This document shows, piece by piece, positions 54,607 through 64,000 of a stretch of DNA of 64,000 nt. The notes beneath the pieces are model-generated. The model searched no databases. It was not told the DNA's origin and was given only the letters and a program-made list of their open reading frames with translations. Each line of letters begins with the position of its first letter. The first letter of the stretch is position 1. The stretch is from Hericium rajendrae (lineage: Eukaryota > Basidiomycota > Agaricomycetes > Russulales > Hericiaceae), in NCBI GenBank assembly GCA_033439255.1, contig CM065887.1:1488001-1552000 (forward strand). The letters run 5' to 3'. The position numbers and the translations under genes are program-made.

Positions 54607-55230
54607 CTATAGATTCGCCACAGCAGCAGGCAAGTCCACAACCCGTCCAACAACATTGTACCGTTTACTACAGCCCAAAAGCGTCAGTCCCACGCACGCG
54701 CCTCTATCACGACCAGCAGAACGCACCTAAAGAAACTGAACCAGTCATCCAGCACCTTCCTCTCGCTCTCCGGCAGACCGCTATAATCCGGCACCGCGTC
54801 CTCCGCTTTCAGACTCGACTTCCCGAGGCCCTTGGACGCGTCCTTCCCCGCGAAGATGTTGTACGACCCGCCGGGGCCGTACGTGTCGCCCTTGTGCGAG
54901 ACGTCGAACACGGTGCCTGCAACGAACGCTTCACTTCATCCACGACGACACGCCTGACATGCACGCGCTACCTTTGATGGCGACGTAGATCGGCCTGGAG
55001 GGGTTCGACCCGTCGAACGCGCGCAGCTGCGCGAGCGTGAACGGGTCGTCCTTCGGCGGCGCGAGGTCGGTGCGCGCGGGCTGCATGATGCTCGTTTGCG
55101 CCTGCTCTTCGTTTTCGGCGGGGGGTTCCGGTTCGGGGGTGTCGTGCTGCGCGAGGAGGAGCTTTTGGAGGAGGTAGGCGGCGGGGAGGGCGAGCAGCAG
55201 CCCGTACAGAATGACGTCTGGGTTCACCAT
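54607..55230 (-). CDS. DAP1: Dap1-type heme-binding protein (membrane-associated progesterone receptor family)
   Basis: Exons 54972-55230, 54727-54916 and 54607-54667 on the minus strand encode 169 residues. An N-terminal anchor (VILYGLLLALPAAYLLQKLL) and acidic linker precede a cytochrome b5-like domain: DPFTLAQLRAFDGSNPSRP, YVAIKGTVFDVSHKGDTYGP, GSYNIFAGKDASKGL and the C-terminal KRYNVVGRVVDL. The YGPGGSYN Tyr residues are the heme ligands in this family; the bis-His pair of true cytochrome b5 is absent. Dap1/PGRMC1 supports P450 enzymes of sterol synthesis in the ER. An in-frame ATG 19 codons earlier (55287) exists; the later Met puts the anchor at the N-terminus. Confidence 0.88.
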
Positions 55231-55862
55231 CGTTCGGCAATCGCCGCGGCGTTGCGCTGCGCAGGTGTCGTGCGACGAGGGCAACATCTCGCCATCTCGT
55301 CTGCAGGATGCTGAATGTCCCGGGCTTCCAAAAGTCCCAGTAGGGCCGAGTCAAAATACGAAGCATCATGAGAAATGGTATACAGTATTCAGCAATTACA
55401 TCCCAGGTGTCGTCGATTGCAACCGACGCAATACAGTGTATCGACCAAGTATCGACCGACAAATTCTAAGGGAATTGCGCCAATCTGATTGGTTCTGGAG
55501 CGAAACGAGGTCTTAACCAATCAGATCTCGAAAAACCCATACTTAGTAATTTCTAGGCCGATAGACTCAAATCGAAATCGCCGACGTCCATGCAAAGATG
55601 AACACTTCACGGTATAAGTGTGCTCGCTGGAAGCTAATGCCAACGTGCAGATGCATTGCAAAGTATTACAAAAACAATGCCTATGCCTATCTTTACAGAG
55701 ACACATTCGGGACAACAATGCCAGTCAGTGCATGCAAAAAATACTTGAAATGAGCAGTCGTGGGTAACATGCAGCCCACAAAACAGCACACCCTTGTTAT
55801 TACAGACATTTTCCCGAATTCCACCTGTAAAATAGATACCCCCCGCCACCCCCCTCGACGAT
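55231..55862. other. Intergenic, no gene seen
   Basis: The promoter of the Dap1-type gene and the 3' flank of the Sec2-type gene. CCAATC/GATTGG sequences at 55471-55487 and 55515-55525 are possible CCAAT-box sites. Confidence 0.5.
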
Positions 55863-57482
55863 CTACGCCCAGGGCGAATCGAGCTCGTCCGCCAGCGGCG
55901 GGCTGAACGACGGCCGCTCCTCCTCGTCGGCCGTCGACGGCCGCCGCGCCCACGGCGAGTCGGAGTAGCTGCTGTCCGCGGCGGACGGCGGCGGCGCGGA
56001 CGGGTGCTGCCGCGCGGTGCGCAGCGGCGGCTCCGAGTCGTCGGGGCTGTCGGTGTCCTGCGCGAAGCGCGACGCGCGCAGGTGCGGGTGCGGCAGCGGC
56101 AGCGGCGAGCCTGTGCGCGAGGTCGGGCGCGAGTCGAGGCTGTGCGGCGGGGGGACGTAGAGCGGGGCGGGGGAGCCGGGCGCGGAGAGCTGCTCGGGGG
56201 TGTCGGGTGCGGGAGGGGGCGTGTCTGCGACGGGGATCTCCGGCGCTGTTGGGGACGTCGCGCGAGAGGAGATCTTTGCGTCTTGGTCGTCGCCTGAGGA
56301 AGTGGGTGACTTGAGGGCGACGTTGGAGGAGGAGCGCGAGTGCGTGAGGCGCGAGAGTTCGGTCTTGCCGCCCATGGTGATGTCGCTCAGCTTCGACTCG
56401 CTCGACCGTGCGGAATGCGAGCGCAGGCGGCCGTTCTCCGATTCTATGAGCTTGAGCGCTGAGCGGAGGGCCTCTTTCTCGAGGTAGGTTTCTCGGAGCT
56501 CCTCCTCGGCCTCTGCGCGCTTGATGCGCTCGGTTGAGACCATTTTATTTGCCTGGCGTGACAAAATTCAGCTCCCACCAAAAAGAGCGCAAAGTTAACA
56601 AGAGCACCTCTTCAAACAAAGCCTGACTGAGGCTCTCCAGCTCGCCCTCCAGCGTCCTCTTCTCACCTACCATCTTCTCGAACTTCAACCTCTCAGCCTC
56701 CAGTTCCGCCCGCAGATCCTCGAGCTCCTTCGTGTTCGACGCGGGGAGCAGCGACGGCAGCGACGCAGACGTAAGGTGCCCCGCGGGGCCCGGCACCACA
56801 GGCGACCGCACACCGTTGAGCAGGCTCTTCGTCGCGCCCGGCGGCGAATGCGGCTGCGTGGGCGTAGAGCGGCCACTCGCGAACCGGAACCTGAAGAACC
56901 GCCCCGAGTCCTGCGACGGCGACACCGCGGACCCGCCGCCGTTCGCGTGCCCGCCGTCCGTGTCGGGCGAGTCCAGGCCGTGCGCGCCGAGCTCCGCCTC
57001 GTCGAGGCTCGCGCGCTGCGGCGTGTAGGCGGGCGTGGGCGTGGGCGCGGTCTCGCGGGACGAGCGGCGCCAGCCGACGTCCTTGGACGAGGAGTTGCGG
57101 CGCAGCGCGTCCTCGAGCATCTCGTTGTTCGCGATGGCGAGCTTCAGATTCGATTGCGCGAGGGTCAGCGATGTCTCCAGATCCGAGTTCGTCTGGTACG
57201 TCGATTTCAAGAGGGCGCACTGCGGTAGGAAATGCATGCCGTGTGGGTGCATGATCTGGGTGATCAATGTGGTGATGCACTTACCAGTTCCTCTACCCTG
57301 GTCATCATGCGGCTGAGTGCCTCTCTGAGGTCTTCCTCCTGCCCTTGCCGCTGGACGCGCTTCGAATCGCGCAGCTCGTCATCGATGGTGACGAATAATT
57401 GTGAGTTTGGAAGCGGCGCGGTGAGGCTGTCTGTGCGCTTTGGAAGTACGGGGGGCGGCATGGGAGGAGGAATGTAAAACAT
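55863..57482 (-). CDS. SEC2: Sec2-type Rab guanine nucleotide exchange factor
   Basis: Exons 57285-57482, 56608-57219 and 55863-56552 on the minus strand encode 499 residues. A long coiled coil is interrupted by a Ser/Pro-rich insert. The hallmark Sec2/Rabin8 sequence LESLSQALFEEANKMV is completed only by splicing intron 56553-56607. RIKRAEAEEELRETYLEKEA and ALKLIESENGRL follow. The C-terminal 170 residues are Ser/Pro-rich and end in DELDSPWA, echoing an internal SDSPWA. Sec2 activates the Rab Sec4/Rab8 on secretory vesicles and so drives polarised exocytosis at hyphal tips. The start (MFYIPPPMPPPVLPK) is the first Met of the exon; an extra upstream exon is possible. Confidence 0.82.
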
Positions 57483-57757
57483 GAGGCAGAGGGCCTTTCG
57501 CTAATTGGAGTACGTCGCAAGTAAGGACGTCAAGTCACGGGATACAAGCGCCCGTCATCGTGCAAGGCACCGAGTGAACGTCGGGCGAGCGACTGAGCAG
57601 CTGAGGCTAAGACGAGCTATGGACAATGGTTCGCGCTGTCAAGATGTTTATCAAGATCTCGGGTAACTAAGTGGTGGTAGCGTCAAATTGGACGTCGGAA
57701 AGCAGGACCAGCCGACGGTGCGATATCGGTGCCTTCGCAGAAGTACATATACAAGCC

Positions 57758-59402
57758 TCACTTCCTCCTCCTCGCCCCCTCCTTTCCCTCCGGCTCGCTA
57801 CTACACGAAGGGCTGTCATCGTTGACGTCCGCGCAGCCGCCGTCTAGCTCGATCTTTAGGGCTGCGTCCCGAATCGCGCGCGTTGGACGCTTCACACGTG
57901 CGAAGATGCCGACGTTTTTGTCGCGGATAAAGTTGACGGTGATCATCGGCCACGAAGGGTGACTCGGCATGTTGTCATAAAACTCGGAAGCGAGGGCCCG
58001 CACTGCTGGCAGACGCGTCCAGGGTATCGATGGGAAATCGTGGTGCTCGTTGTGGTATCCGACCTGGATGAATCGCGTCGACCATCATCTAAGTGTCTTC
58101 GAGAAGATTAAGTTGAACGTACGTTGTATGCAAAGATGTTCAGCCAGCCGTAGTACGAGTATGTCTCCTGCTCCAGTCCGTCCCAGAGATAATGTTCCGC
58201 GATGAAGTGGCCCGCGAGCGGATGAAGACTCCCGGCCCAGAAGCTCGACATGATCATGTAGATGAGCATGTGCTTGCCGCCAGGCACGAACTTGACAAGC
58301 AGGTAGTCAAACGCAAGCTGGATCGCGATGCTCATGAAATGCCACGGCGTAGGCTTCTGCGAACGCACGAAGCCAGGACGAAGCGCATAGAACAGGATTT
58401 GGAACGTGCTAAAGATCCACGTGTATGAGGTGAAATGGACAGCTGATAGAAGTAAGGGACTAACCAGAAGAAGACTTTACCCAAAACGTTATTCAAACAG
58501 ATAAGCTCGAAGTGCGTTGGCAGGTCAGTGTCAACGCCATCCTCGCCGAGGTACTTATGGTGCTCTAGATGGTACCCCTTGAGAGAAAGTCGTTGAGCCA
58601 GCCAACACCCCCAAAATCATGATGAGAGAGAGAGAGACCTTGAACGTTATAGCATAGGGAATCCCAATCGGCAGGTTCACGATGAGGGCAAGGAACTTGT
58701 TGGCCTTTATCCCTTTGAACGCCAAATTATGTGTGATCTCATGGATGGCAAGGAACAAGTTGTGATTGGCTGTGCCGCCGATCACGTACGCCGCCGCGAG
58801 AAATTTCCACGATAGTGGATGGGTATGTCGAAGGAGGAAGGCCGTTGCAAACTGGAGGAGAACGACAGAGAGGGCCACGTATTTAGTGAGCGGCTCGTGG
58901 CCCATCAGCTTCGTCACCTGATGAATAAAATCAGACCATGTTAAGGCTCTAGGACTGAGAGAATTGCAGCAAGCTGGGGAGCGGTCATGAGTCCCAGGTA
59001 TTGACTCTGTCTGACAAGGACTCATCATACCAGTGTCAACGCTTGACATTACGACTCATCTCACGCGCGGGCAGGAGATGCATAGCAATCGACGTCGCAG
59101 CACGCACCTCGGGATGGGCTTTCATGATTGCTTTGCGCCGCGACCGATGCGGCTCCTCCGTCATCAGCCAGAGAAAGTCGTTAGGGTCCTTGGGCGGTAC
59201 ATTGTACACGTCCCCAGGGTTAGCCGGGTTCGCGATAACAGTGCGCCTTGGAGAACGGTCGCCGGAATATCTCTTGCCTTCGGAAAGCGACTCGGCGCCG
59301 CCGAAGAGACTGAAATCTGCGCGAAGGCTGTCAGGAATGGCGCCTGCCTGGGCATGAAACGCACGCACCGACTTCGTCCGGGATGTTTGGGGAGGGGGCC
59401 AT
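57758..59402 (-). CDS. Sphingolipid delta-4 desaturase (DES1 type)
   Basis: Six exons on the minus strand: 59369-59402, 59108-59316, 58639-58917, 58465-58577, 58123-58408 and 57758-58063, 408 residues. The N-terminal lipid-desaturase signature is NDFLWLMTEEPHRSRRKAI. Three His boxes follow: HEITHN, HLEHH and NEHHDFP, with HFIAEHY before the last. Hydrophobic segments such as YVALSVVLLQFATAFLL make it an ER membrane protein. It inserts the delta-4 double bond in (dihydro)ceramide, in fungi mainly for glucosylceramide. Exon 1 encodes only 11 residues and is joined by GTC G|AT. Intron 58918-59107 (190 nt) is long for this locus. The C-terminal tail is basic (GARRRK). Confidence 0.9.
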
Positions 59403-59783
59403 CGTCTAACGGGTTCCCGTCACGACCGCGAATAGCTGAAGTCGAGTTGCTGCGCCGCGCTTGGCGCGCAGATGCGCGCTCGGGGCCGCCCGCGGAGAGG
59501 ATCGGGTGCGATGCTGATTGGTTCTCGAGAACGTGACCGTCTGTCTTTGTCAGACTCGCGGCGCGGTTCTCAGTTTGGAGGTGGGCATTGACGATGCCCA
59601 TATCCGTGACGCGTATGTAAGCGGGGCTAACCAAATCCGGAACCAAAAGTTAAACTTGACCGCGTTTCCGCGTCCGGTGGTAGTCCGAGCAGTGTAGTGT
59701 ACTCAAAACAAGATAAAGTACATGTATAAAAAGGCAGGGGCTCATTGCATTGATAAGAACATGATGTACAGTGAATTACAAAA
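59403..59783. other. Intergenic, no gene seen
   Basis: The promoter of the desaturase gene and the 3' side of the repeat-family ORF. No feature recognised. Confidence 0.5.
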
Positions 59784-60905
59784 TTACTTCTGATAGTACA
59801 AGACCTCCTCATCGTCATCTTGATCCATGATATGCTCCTCACCTTCGCACTCTGCATGAGATGATATCTCGGGAAGGGTAGAGCTGGATTCAGCAGGCAA
59901 TGACTTTAAACGTGAGACAGCGGCAAGCAGAGCATCAACCTTTGCAGCCTTATTTTTGAGACGGGCCTTAATCGGAACCTCCTTGTCATGTTTTAGGACA
60001 CGGTAAACCTCGAGTTGCAGGTCCAGCTGTTTGATAGACAATTTCGGGATGGCGATTTCATCGAGAACGAGGTCGATCTGTATGAGTTTTTGATGCAAGT
60101 CTGTCTTCTTTGATGCACGGATCTCGTCCTGCACACGCTTTCCATTTGCCGTCGCACGCTGTTTGGCCATCAGCTCGGCTCTAAATTTTGCCGGTGCTTT
60201 GCTTGCATCAATTTCTCGTGCCTTACGCATCAGGAAGCGATGGTCGTCCTCCCCAAACTTCGCATCCATGAAGTCTTGAGTGCCATTGCGATGGAATGCT
60301 GCACGCGCAGATTGATGCTGAGCTGTTTCGCTAGGACGAGCTTGTGCGTTTCGGCGCATTTGCCCAAGTGCACCCTCATTTGCATCGTTTGTTGATGGCA
60401 TGTACGCGAGATCCTTCTCGGCATCAGAAGCGGTGTCAATCAGGCTTCCGGGAGCAAATTCTTCCGAGAATCTCTCCCAGGTTTCAAGCGCACCTCTCAT
60501 GAAGGCAACAAGCATGGGTTTGAGGTGCGGCAAGTCTGACTTGAGAGAAGAGATAGCTTCAATGGCCTTGGGGTTCATCCAGGGCTGCTGATCTAAAGTT
60601 GCTGTCTTGTAGTGCTCTTCCTCTAGCCCGAGTGAATTGAGAATTGCATCGGGATCGGCAATGATCTCCGCAATATGTGTACGTAAATCTCGATGAAGAG
60701 GGCCGAGATCTAGGAGATTTACGTTCTCGACGCCGGGGCCGCGGACAAGACGCATGTACGGGTGGGTAATCAATTGCGCATAGAGAACAAGGACTACAAG
60801 CTCAGTGAGGGTCGGCACATCTTGAAGGGCATTGTAGACATTCTGTTCGATGTGATTGAAATTTCGCTTTTCTTTGTTGTCACGAATGTCTTCAAGAAAA
60901 GCCAG
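59784..60905 (-). pseudogene. 5'-truncated ORF of a basidiomycete multicopy family, perhaps transposon-derived
   Basis: The frame is open from just after a TGA at 60906-60908 to TAA at 59784. The first in-frame ATG (60755) lies well inside the conserved-looking part, so the 5' end is missing or in an unseen exon. It encodes about 370 residues: PHLKPMLVAFMRGALETWER, FAPGSLIDTASDAEKDLAYM, PSTNDANEGALGQMR, then Lys/Arg/Glu-rich helices and an acidic end. I recall similar proteins as a large repeated family in Agaricomycetes, often near transposons, but no catalytic motif is visible and the link is unproven. Short repeats at 60925-61138 start where the frame ends. Confidence 0.55.
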
Positions 60906-60924
60906 TCAATGGTGTGACTTTCGC

Positions 60925-61138
60925 CGCAACCTACGGGCCAGACAAAAGTGGCCTAAGGCCGTAAGTTACGGGCTGGTCAAAGTCAGCTGGAATCACCGTT
61001 TTTGGTCCGTAAGCCACGAACCAGCTGGATTTGGGAATAGACCGTAGGTTACGGGTCGGCTTGCATAGATATGTACCGCAGTCTACGGTGCAGCTCGGTC
61101 ACCCATATTTAATGCCTCGCAAACTACGGCCCAGCTCA
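60925..61138. repeat. Array of six degenerate 20 bp repeats
   Basis: The pattern CG(T/C)A(A/G)..TACGG.CCAGCT occurs near 60925, 60960, 61008, 61043, 61078 and 61118, spaced 35-48 bp, all in the same direction. Examples are CGTAAGTTACGGGCTGGTC and CGCAAACTACGGCCCAGCTC. It lies directly upstream of the truncated ORF. Confidence 0.7.
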
Positions 61139-61192
61139 ACTGGCCTCGTCCCTGTCCGGATTCACCAGCCCGGTCTCGGACCACTGCATGCA

Positions 61193-61247
61193 CATTCGGA
61201 CTCGGATTCGGACTCGGATTCGGACTTGTATTATTCGGACTCGGATT
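61193..61247. repeat. 12 bp minisatellite
   Basis: ATTCGGACTCGG in about four tandem units, one broken by TTGTATT. It is followed to about 61320 by scattered ACCGGAnTA words. Confidence 0.8.
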
Positions 61248-61491
61248 CTCACTTTACCGGACTCTTAGTTCACCGGATGACTGGATTACCGGTAATCCGG
61301 ACTACCGGACTACCAGAGGGCTGAAACATCGGATTATTGGAGTACCGGATTCAAATTCCAATGCTTCAGCTCTTGACAAATTTCCGGACTGGGAATGAAA
61401 AAATAGATTCGGACTGGTACAGAAATTTGGAATACAGCAGATTCGGACTCATGGACAGACACAAAAAGAATGCACAGATCAATGATATGAA

Positions 61492-63171
61492 CTACTTATC
61501 TCCAACGTTGCTATCAGAGGATTCTCCCAATTCTGAGTCCGTCGAAAACTCGTCAGTAGGAAGGGGCATATGAGTGTTGACCCAGCTGAATTGGTCTGCG
61601 ACTGTGTCAAACCGATGTTGGACCTCTTCAGACAGGTCATCATGGTCCTGCCGAAGAGTCGAGAGAGCGTCGGACAAACCAGGGACTTCACACTCTAAGT
61701 CGGCAACCTGTCGAGAGACATCATCGAGCTTGTCCTCCAAATCCTTCATACCCTCCTTCAGCTCCTGTCTCATCACCGTCACACTCTGCTCCAGAGAAGC
61801 TATGCGATTGAGGATGACGTTGCCCTGCTCTGCAGCTAGGGAATACCGCTGAAGGCCTTTCTCCAATTGCATGGACACATGATCAACATTCTTATGCAGC
61901 CCTTTGATGTGCTGGTCAATGTCATGCAGCATATTCATGTTAACCAAGCCAGTTTGGCCATAAGAAGCTGCGACGTTGCCTCTTTCGTACCGGCTGAGCT
62001 CCGGAGTGGTCGTCCCTACGCTAGATGGACCAGGTGCCGACTGGCACTCCTGAGAAGCTCGGCTACCCGCACCAGTTCGGTCTTTGTCGGTCCGCGTCTG
62101 AAGTTGTACTAAAGATTGGGCCTTGGCCTGGATCCACACCATAGGTACATCTGAAACCGATGAGATCATGCAACGGAAATGATACATGAACTAACCTTTT
62201 CCCGGGGCGGTCTTCGGATCGATGTTGTCGTGCGGCAGAGAGCTCGGACTGCTAGCCCGGAGATAACGACTCTGGACGATTGGCCCGTGGAATGCTCTGC
62301 CAGTGATCGCACTGGGCGGCGGCGGTCGTTGGAGTGCAGGTTCACAATTCCGCCTCTTTGCCGGTACTATAGGCATCGTCGGCATTAACACGTCTCCACT
62401 CCCGATGACCTGCGGACTTCCTACACAACAGCTGTTAATGTGCAATACAAGATTACTATGAGACAACACACCTTTGCGAGTTGATCCATTATCCTCATTG
62501 CCCAGCTTATCCTCCACTGCAATTAGGCCCTCCTTATCCCCATGCTGACGCTTGTCTGGAGCTGAGGGCCTAAATCTGAAATCAGTGCAGAACAAGGAAC
62601 ATACAACAAAGTCATTACCTTGTCCTCCCTCCAACATTGTCGTCGGTCTGATCCCTCCCCTCGACATCCGGAACCTTTCCATTGCCCGTAGGAGTGACTC
62701 TACAATGGTTCCATCAGGTGCTAGCATCACCCCACTGCCTCCACCATAACAAGTCTTGTACCACTCCGCAACCTTGATGAGCAAAGGGGGGAAACTCTCC
62801 AAGATGCATTTCCCACCTGAGGGACGGTCAATCCGAGTGCTAGCTTCGAGGCGCTTGACTTCTGCAATCGCCTTTTCGATGACGACCTGCGATGCGCGTC
62901 AGGGTGTACGTAGCTGGAAGATAGCATAGACACTTACTGCGTCACTGCAAATGCGAGCGAGGCACCACGGCCTGTCTACCATCCCCGCATCTGCCACGTC
63001 GTCAAGATCTCTTCCAATCCGATATTCCATACTCTCAACAGTGGCCCGGAGAGTCGTCCAGTTGAACGTTACGCTTGTGGAAGAGCGAGAAGCGGTAGTG
63101 TGGCAGGGCATTGGACAAGGACATTCCGCACGATGGGCCTCCCTAACACTCACAGACGACAGACCATGCAT
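61492..63171 (-). CDS. Hypothetical protein with a C-terminal coiled coil
   Basis: Exons 62938-63171, 62472-62886, 62196-62420 and 61492-62150 on the minus strand give 510 residues. I do not recognise the family. The N-terminal half looks globular (TTLRATVESMEYRIGRDLDD, FPPLLIKVAEWYKTCYGGGS). A Pro/Arg-rich linker follows, then VPMVWIQAKAQSLVQLQTRT and about 130 residues of heptad-like coiled coil (LNRIASLEQSVTVMRQELKE, KDLEDKLDDVSRQVADLE), with an acidic end. Intron 62421-62471 is in phase and could be coding. A candidate intron near 62582-62624 was rejected because it breaks the frame. The first Met at 63171 fits, but an upstream exon is possible. Divergent with the gene at 63525. Confidence 0.55.
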
Positions 63172-63524
63172 CGCAAAGTCATTCCATCTCCGACCGGGAG
63201 TTGCCGCATGCCACGGAATGCCTGCCCTTTGATTCGGGTTTGAGACAAAGTCAGTTTTGAGTCAGGTTAAGGTTAGATGACATAAGATCCAGATAACCGG
63301 GCTGGTCCGGCCGGACCGACTTGACTAGGACCGGACGGTCAGAACCGGATTACATCAGCACGATGTGACATCATTTTTGTGATGATGAAACGCGCAACAC
63401 GTGACAAACAAAGCAGCATCAAAGTCCGCGCTCGGTCTCCTTCCCTCCCCCCACATCATTGCCTTCCTCAGTCACTATTAACCTGCGGTCTCTGTTTTCA
63501 ATCATCGCTCATCCTAGCTTTATC
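63172..63524. promoter_or_regulatory. Divergent spacer of two hypothetical genes
   Basis: 353 bp between divergent starts, with CCGG-rich inverted words near 63298-63345 (GGTCCGGCCGGACC is palindromic). Confidence 0.45.
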
Positions 63525-64000
63525 ATGTCTTCCATTGCGGACCTCAATGCAGCGTACTCCGCTGCTTGTGACTCGGTCGGTCTTGGTCTTGTTGCTGCAA
63601 GGGCAACATCCCCGTTGATGCCTCCGGGCATGCGTGTCGCCTGGGTGCATGGCTTCATCCAGTGTTTGGTGTGTCACCCTCGGCTACCATCTCCGCTTCT
63701 ATTCAGTGCTTTGTAGAAGCATGCCGACGCCATTCGAGCGAGCACGGCCAACGTGTCCGAGGAGACCGCACTAGTCCCCGTCCCCTCGTTCATGCGCAAC
63801 ACCATGCGAGTCCTCTCGTCCATGCGGCCCGAGAACGTCGATCTCCACGCGCTCTCCGATTACGCGTATATCGATGGTCTCAGTCCGTCATACTGGATGG
63901 CAAGGTCGGAGCAGTTCTGTGGTCATCGCTGGTGGGAGGATGGTGCGTTCCTGATTGTCATGAACAAATGCGTCAGCTGATGTCCATCACAGTACAGATC
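63525..64000 (+). CDS. 5' part of a hypothetical gene (runs off the window)
   Basis: Exon 1 is 63525-63668 and exon 2 starts at 63717 after a 48 nt GT-AG intron. The reading MSSIADLNAAYSAACDSVGL...RVAWVHGFIQCL then KHADAIRASTANVSEETAL... is smooth. A further donor at 63943 (G|GTGCGT) and acceptor at 63991-63992 suggest a third exon that continues past the right edge; otherwise a TGA at 63978-63980 ends the frame. No domain recognised. Confidence 0.5.

Noticed and set aside
62582-62624. Candidate 43 nt intron in the hypothetical coiled-coil gene
   Set aside because: Removing it shifts the frame into a stop, while reading through keeps one frame.

Overview
The window is nuclear DNA of a filamentous basidiomycete, most likely an Agaricomycete. 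The genes are dense and split by many 44-65 nt GT-AG introns. The proteins are eukaryotic (G-alpha, SNARE, TRAPPII, sphingolipid desaturase), coding sequence is GC-rich, and the repeats (LINE, PIF/Harbinger, gag-only Copia) fit that group. The species cannot be named from the sequence alone. Exon boundaries are my own calls from splice signals and reading frame; nothing was aligned to transcripts.

Layout. 1-3721: the 3' end of a low-complexity gene, then two tandem BTB/POZ genes with an intron at the same place. 3722-15258: mostly gene-poor, with one serine/proline-rich gene at 7568-8850. 15259-31681: a compact housekeeping block holding an FAD-linked oxidase, an SQS1-like R3H/G-patch protein, USE1 (SNARE), ADE6 (FGAM synthase), TRS65 (TRAPPII), SNX3/GRD19 (PX sorting nexin) and a Bem46-like hydrolase. 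Several of these share short divergent or convergent spacers. 31985-34050: two tandem CsbD-like stress genes created by a roughly 1.1 kb duplication.

34515-46893: two related kinase-like genes flank a transposon island. The island is bounded by 186 bp inverted arms (36239-36424 and 44731-45656). Inside are a 5'-truncated LINE, a complete PIF/Harbinger element with identical 159 bp terminal inverted repeats inserted into that LINE (target duplication CCA), and a second LINE copy with a long reverse-transcriptase ORF. A 738 bp TA-flanked MITE-like element sits in the right arm. 46894-51723: a small LTR element that encodes only Gag, with identical 141 bp LTRs and GTCCT target duplications, plus intron-containing tRNA-Pro(AGG) and tRNA-Leu(CAG) genes on opposite strands.

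51724-59402: a second housekeeping block on the minus strand, holding a G-alpha subunit, a Dap1-type heme-binding protein, a Sec2-type Rab exchange factor and a sphingolipid delta-4 desaturase. A 164 bp MITE lies between the first two. 59784-64000: a 5'-truncated repeat-family ORF beside an array of short repeats, an unrecognised coiled-coil gene, and the 5' part of a gene that leaves the window.

Functional links are loose, as is usual in fungi. USE1, TRS65, SNX3 and Sec2 all act in membrane traffic. Dap1 and the desaturase are ER lipid-metabolism proteins. The most interesting material is the mobile DNA: a young, apparently autonomous Harbinger element and a gag-only Copia derivative whose primer-binding site matches the anticodon arm of initiator tRNA.
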